Below, one piece after another: positions 61,885-64,000 of a DNA stretch of 64,000 bases. The translations under genes and the position numbers were made by a program. Source of the DNA: Ceratotherium simum simum (Eukaryota; Chordata; Mammalia; Perissodactyla; Rhinocerotidae); contig NW_004454292.1 of the NCBI RefSeq assembly GCF_000283155.1, positions 194,955 through 258,954 of the forward strand. The letters run 5' to 3'. The notes beneath the pieces were generated by a model. The model searched no databases, had not been told where the DNA came from, and saw only the letters and a program-made list of their open reading frames with translations. The number at the start of each line of letters is the position of its first letter. Position 1 is the first letter of the stretch.

Positions 61885-62200
61885 AAGTCAACTCAGAAAT
61901 TATCATCATGTTTGGGAACCAAGTGGATAGATTTGGGAGGTCTTGGCTACCAAGCTATAAGGAAATATCTAAGTCAAAAAAGGTAATAGGGAGCTAAGCA
62001 TCACAAAAAAATAAAATTGACACAGTTGTCTTTGGGAGGAGGGACTGGAGGCAGAGAGGGGTGAGGCAAGGAACTGCGACTTTTCATTATAACCCCATCT
62101 ATGCATATATTACTTCAATAGCATTACAATGGGCAAATGTTGAAGAAAAGTAACAGATTGCTGAAAACATCCAAAAATAAAAGTCTATTTATTATCAAAA
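61885..62200 (+). repeat. LINE 3'-end-like fragment
   Basis: The text tttgggaggagggactggag then ttacttcaatagcattacaa tgggc resembles an old LINE 3' UTR. Weak. Confidence 0.3.
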
Positions 62201-62324
62201 AAAGAAAGAAAACAGTGCCATTTGGGGATCACAAGAAAGGAGAACCACTATACAGAGGAAATAAAAAGCAGTATGCATAAAGAAGAAGAGATATGAGAAC
62301 ATGTAGCCCTAGAGAGAGAGAAAG

Positions 62325-62460
62325 CCTCCAGTTTCCTGTTTAGTACTCATGGGATCTGGCTATATATACTATCCTTGGGTTAAGTGACATGTCCCTGTAG
62401 CTTTCCAATAAATCCAATTTTTGTTTAAGCTAATTTAAATGGGTTTCTACTTCCTGCGAC
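62325..62460 (+). repeat. LTR-like 3' end fragment
   Basis: The text gtagctttccaataaatcca atttttgtttaagctaattt aaatgggtttct resembles the 3' end of an old LTR, including an AATAAA. Confidence 0.4.
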
Positions 62461-63539
62461 TCTGATAAAACAAGGTGATTAATTCTGGTGTTAATCAGAA
62501 GACTAAATTAGAGGGGAAAAAGGCTAGACACAGGTAGAACATTTAAACTAGGAAAGGAGGTATCAAAAGAAAGCAATAGTAGCAAATAGAGGTAGATTTG
62601 ATGGGGGAAAAAAGTAACCAATATTGTGCAGGGTTCACAAAGCTTAACTTAAACAAGAGAGTTTCAGGAAGCTGAAGCAGCATCAGTTGCCTCTAAGGAC
62701 TAGAAGGAGCAGGAGGTCACTGATGATTTTAAGAGAATAATCTGAATAGAATAATTAGGACAGAAGTCATATTTGAATAAGAAATAAATGCAACTAAGAA
62801 ATTCCTTTGAAGGAGTGTGATGATTAAAAGAAAGAAATTTGAGGATACAACAGTATTAAAAAAAGAGTATAATAAGAAAAAAAAGGGGAAGAGAGATGTG
62901 AACTTATCATTAAGGTAAAGAGTCAGGGGAGAACGAAAGCCCCGTTCTGCAAAAGAGTGAAACAATATTCCAAAGGAAGCAGAAGTCCAGGAAAGTATAG
63001 CCTTAACAAGCTCAATTTTTCCTTAAAATTGCATAAGAAAAAAAAGAAAACAATGACAAAAATTCCAAGAGAGAAGAAAAGTTGAGGAAATTCACATTGT
63101 TGAATACTGCATATCATTCAATAGAGGTACTGGCTAGGTGAGTAATTTGCTGAGAACAAAGGAGCAGGAATAGGTTGGATGACTTAAGAAAATATAAAAG
63201 GTTTGAGCCACAATCGCGGAATGTGATGGAGAGTTAACAGGAGGTAAGTCAAGGATCCTTCTGACCCACGGTTTCAGCGGATACAACAAAAAACAGAAGA
63301 ACTGGTACTATAAGGGAAAAATGAACTACTAATGATTTAGGTGAGGATAACTTCAGGTATAGTTCATTACATAACCTAGTATGATGTAACCTTAACTTCT
63401 AACTTGCAAAAATTAAATAAGACTATTCAGAAATGTTTCTGTCCTAAAAACTGAAAAGTGTTCTAGTTTTAAATTTACATCATAAATTTGATATACACTT
63501 CAAAATAATATTTTAAAAATTAAAAAATAACGCCGACTT

Positions 63540-64000
63540 TCATTTTACTCCATATTCAAAAATTAACTCCATATGTAATGATTTAAATGTAAAAAATAAA
63601 TTTCAAAACTCTTAGTAGAAAATATAGGTGACTATCTTTTAGGTAAGTAACAATTTCTTAATTCAGAGTAAGGAACAAGTTCTTAAACAAAAAGCAATTA
63701 CAATAGGGGCCGGCCCGTGGCTTAGTGGTTAAGTGCGCGCACTCCGCTGCTGGCGGCCCGGGTTCGCATCCCGGGCGCGCACCAACGCACCGCTTCTCCG
63801 GCCATGCTGAGGCCGCGTCCCACATATAGCAACTAGAAGGATGTGCAACCACGACATACAACTATCTACTGGAGCTTTGGGGGAAAAAAATAAATAAATA
63901 AAATTATAAAAAAAAAAAAAAAAACACAATTACAATAAAAGAAAAGATTGATGAATTTAAGTAAAATTAAATTATTTTCATCAAAAGATACCACAGTAGG
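63540..64000 (+). mobile_element. L1 ORF2 fragment, split by an ERE and cut by the window edge
   Basis: The text aaattaactccatatgtaat gatttaaatgtaaaaaata before, and ttgatgaatttaagtaaaat taaattattttcatcaaaag atacca after the SINE, follow L1 ORF2 in sense orientation. Confidence 0.7.
63706..63926 (+). mobile_element. ERE1 SINE, full length
   Basis: The head is GGGGCCGGCCCGTGGCTTAG, with A-box-like and B-box-like blocks intact except GGTTCGCATCC, and an A-rich tail. 11-bp duplication caattacaata at 63695-63705 and 63927-63937. Confidence 0.96.

Larger units (their letters stand above)
26939..64000 (-). other. PKN2: PKN2 intron 1, 3' part (partial, at least 37 kb)
   Basis: All sequence upstream of the exon 2 acceptor on the minus strand to the window edge. 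I see no CpG island and no exon encoding the expected N-terminus (MASNPERGEILLTELQ from memory), so exon 1 should lie beyond base 64000. Stretches in which I recognise nothing: 28036-29374, 30371-31659, 32221-32879, 33000-33649, 37941-38975, 40400-42060, 42230-43130, 43210-43737, 44043-44380, 44811-45884, 47489-48409, 48900-50165, 51656-52056, 53341-54684, 54866-55974, 56156-57434 and 62460-63539. They are AT-rich and hold only short, stop-laden open frames. Confidence 0.75.

Noticed and set aside
63658..63929. Minus-strand open frames of 66-67 codons near the right edge
   Set aside because: Antisense translation of an ERE1 SINE and its poly-A tail.
1..64000. Possible novel multi-gene system, CRISPR array, prophage or operon
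   Set aside because: No clustered long open frames, regularly spaced repeats or phage-like genes. Spliced exons and mammalian retroposons identify vertebrate intronic DNA.

Overview
This window is repeat-dense intronic DNA from a placental mammal. The organism is most likely a perissodactyl (horse, ass or rhinoceros). I count 21 full or partial SINEs of the equine repetitive element (ERE) type, with a tRNA-like head beginning GGCCGGCCC, and most carry clear target-site duplications. L1, L2, MIR, MLT1, MER5 and Tigger copies shared by all placental mammals form the older background.

The only protein-coding sequence I can support is two internal exons of one gene on the minus strand. Exon 2 (26638-26938) and exon 3 (8245-8399) match PKN2, protein kinase N2 (PRK2). 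Together they encode 152 continuous residues: HR1 repeat a and the start of HR1 repeat b of the Rho/Rac-binding N-terminus. Splice sites and reading phase agree exactly (phase 0 in, phase 1 across the 18.2-kb intron, phase 0 out). The window therefore holds the 3' part of intron 1 (26939-64000, at least 37 kb), all of intron 2 (8400-26637) and the 5' part of intron 3 (1-8244). No CpG island or first exon is visible, so the promoter should lie beyond base 64000. The C2-like region and kinase domain should lie to the left of base 1.

Layout on the plus axis. 1-8 kb: ERE, MLT1 LTR with a Tigger at its edge, a 79-bp hairpin MITE, L2, and an ERE with a duplicated tail. 8-12.7 kb: exon 3, MIRs and a second MLT1 LTR. 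12.7-19 kb: nested old L1, younger L1, Tiggers and EREs. 19-26.6 kb: L2, EREs and L1 tails. 26.6-34.5 kb: exon 2, young EREs, L2 and MIR. 34.5-38 kb: a younger L1 carrying an ERE, flanked by two more EREs and LTRs. 38-53 kb: sparse L1/L2/MER5/ERE. 53-64 kb: MIR, L2, a Tigger split by an ERE, and two L1s each split by an ERE.

I found no operon, CRISPR array, RNA gene or undescribed multi-gene system. The most useful points are the PKN2 exon structure, the one-sided orientation of all recognised L1s (antisense to PKN2), a very young ERE subfamily pair, an ERE with a tandemly duplicated tail, and a near-perfect hairpin MITE. Repeat family names are from memory of consensus features, and boundaries without stated duplications are approximate.
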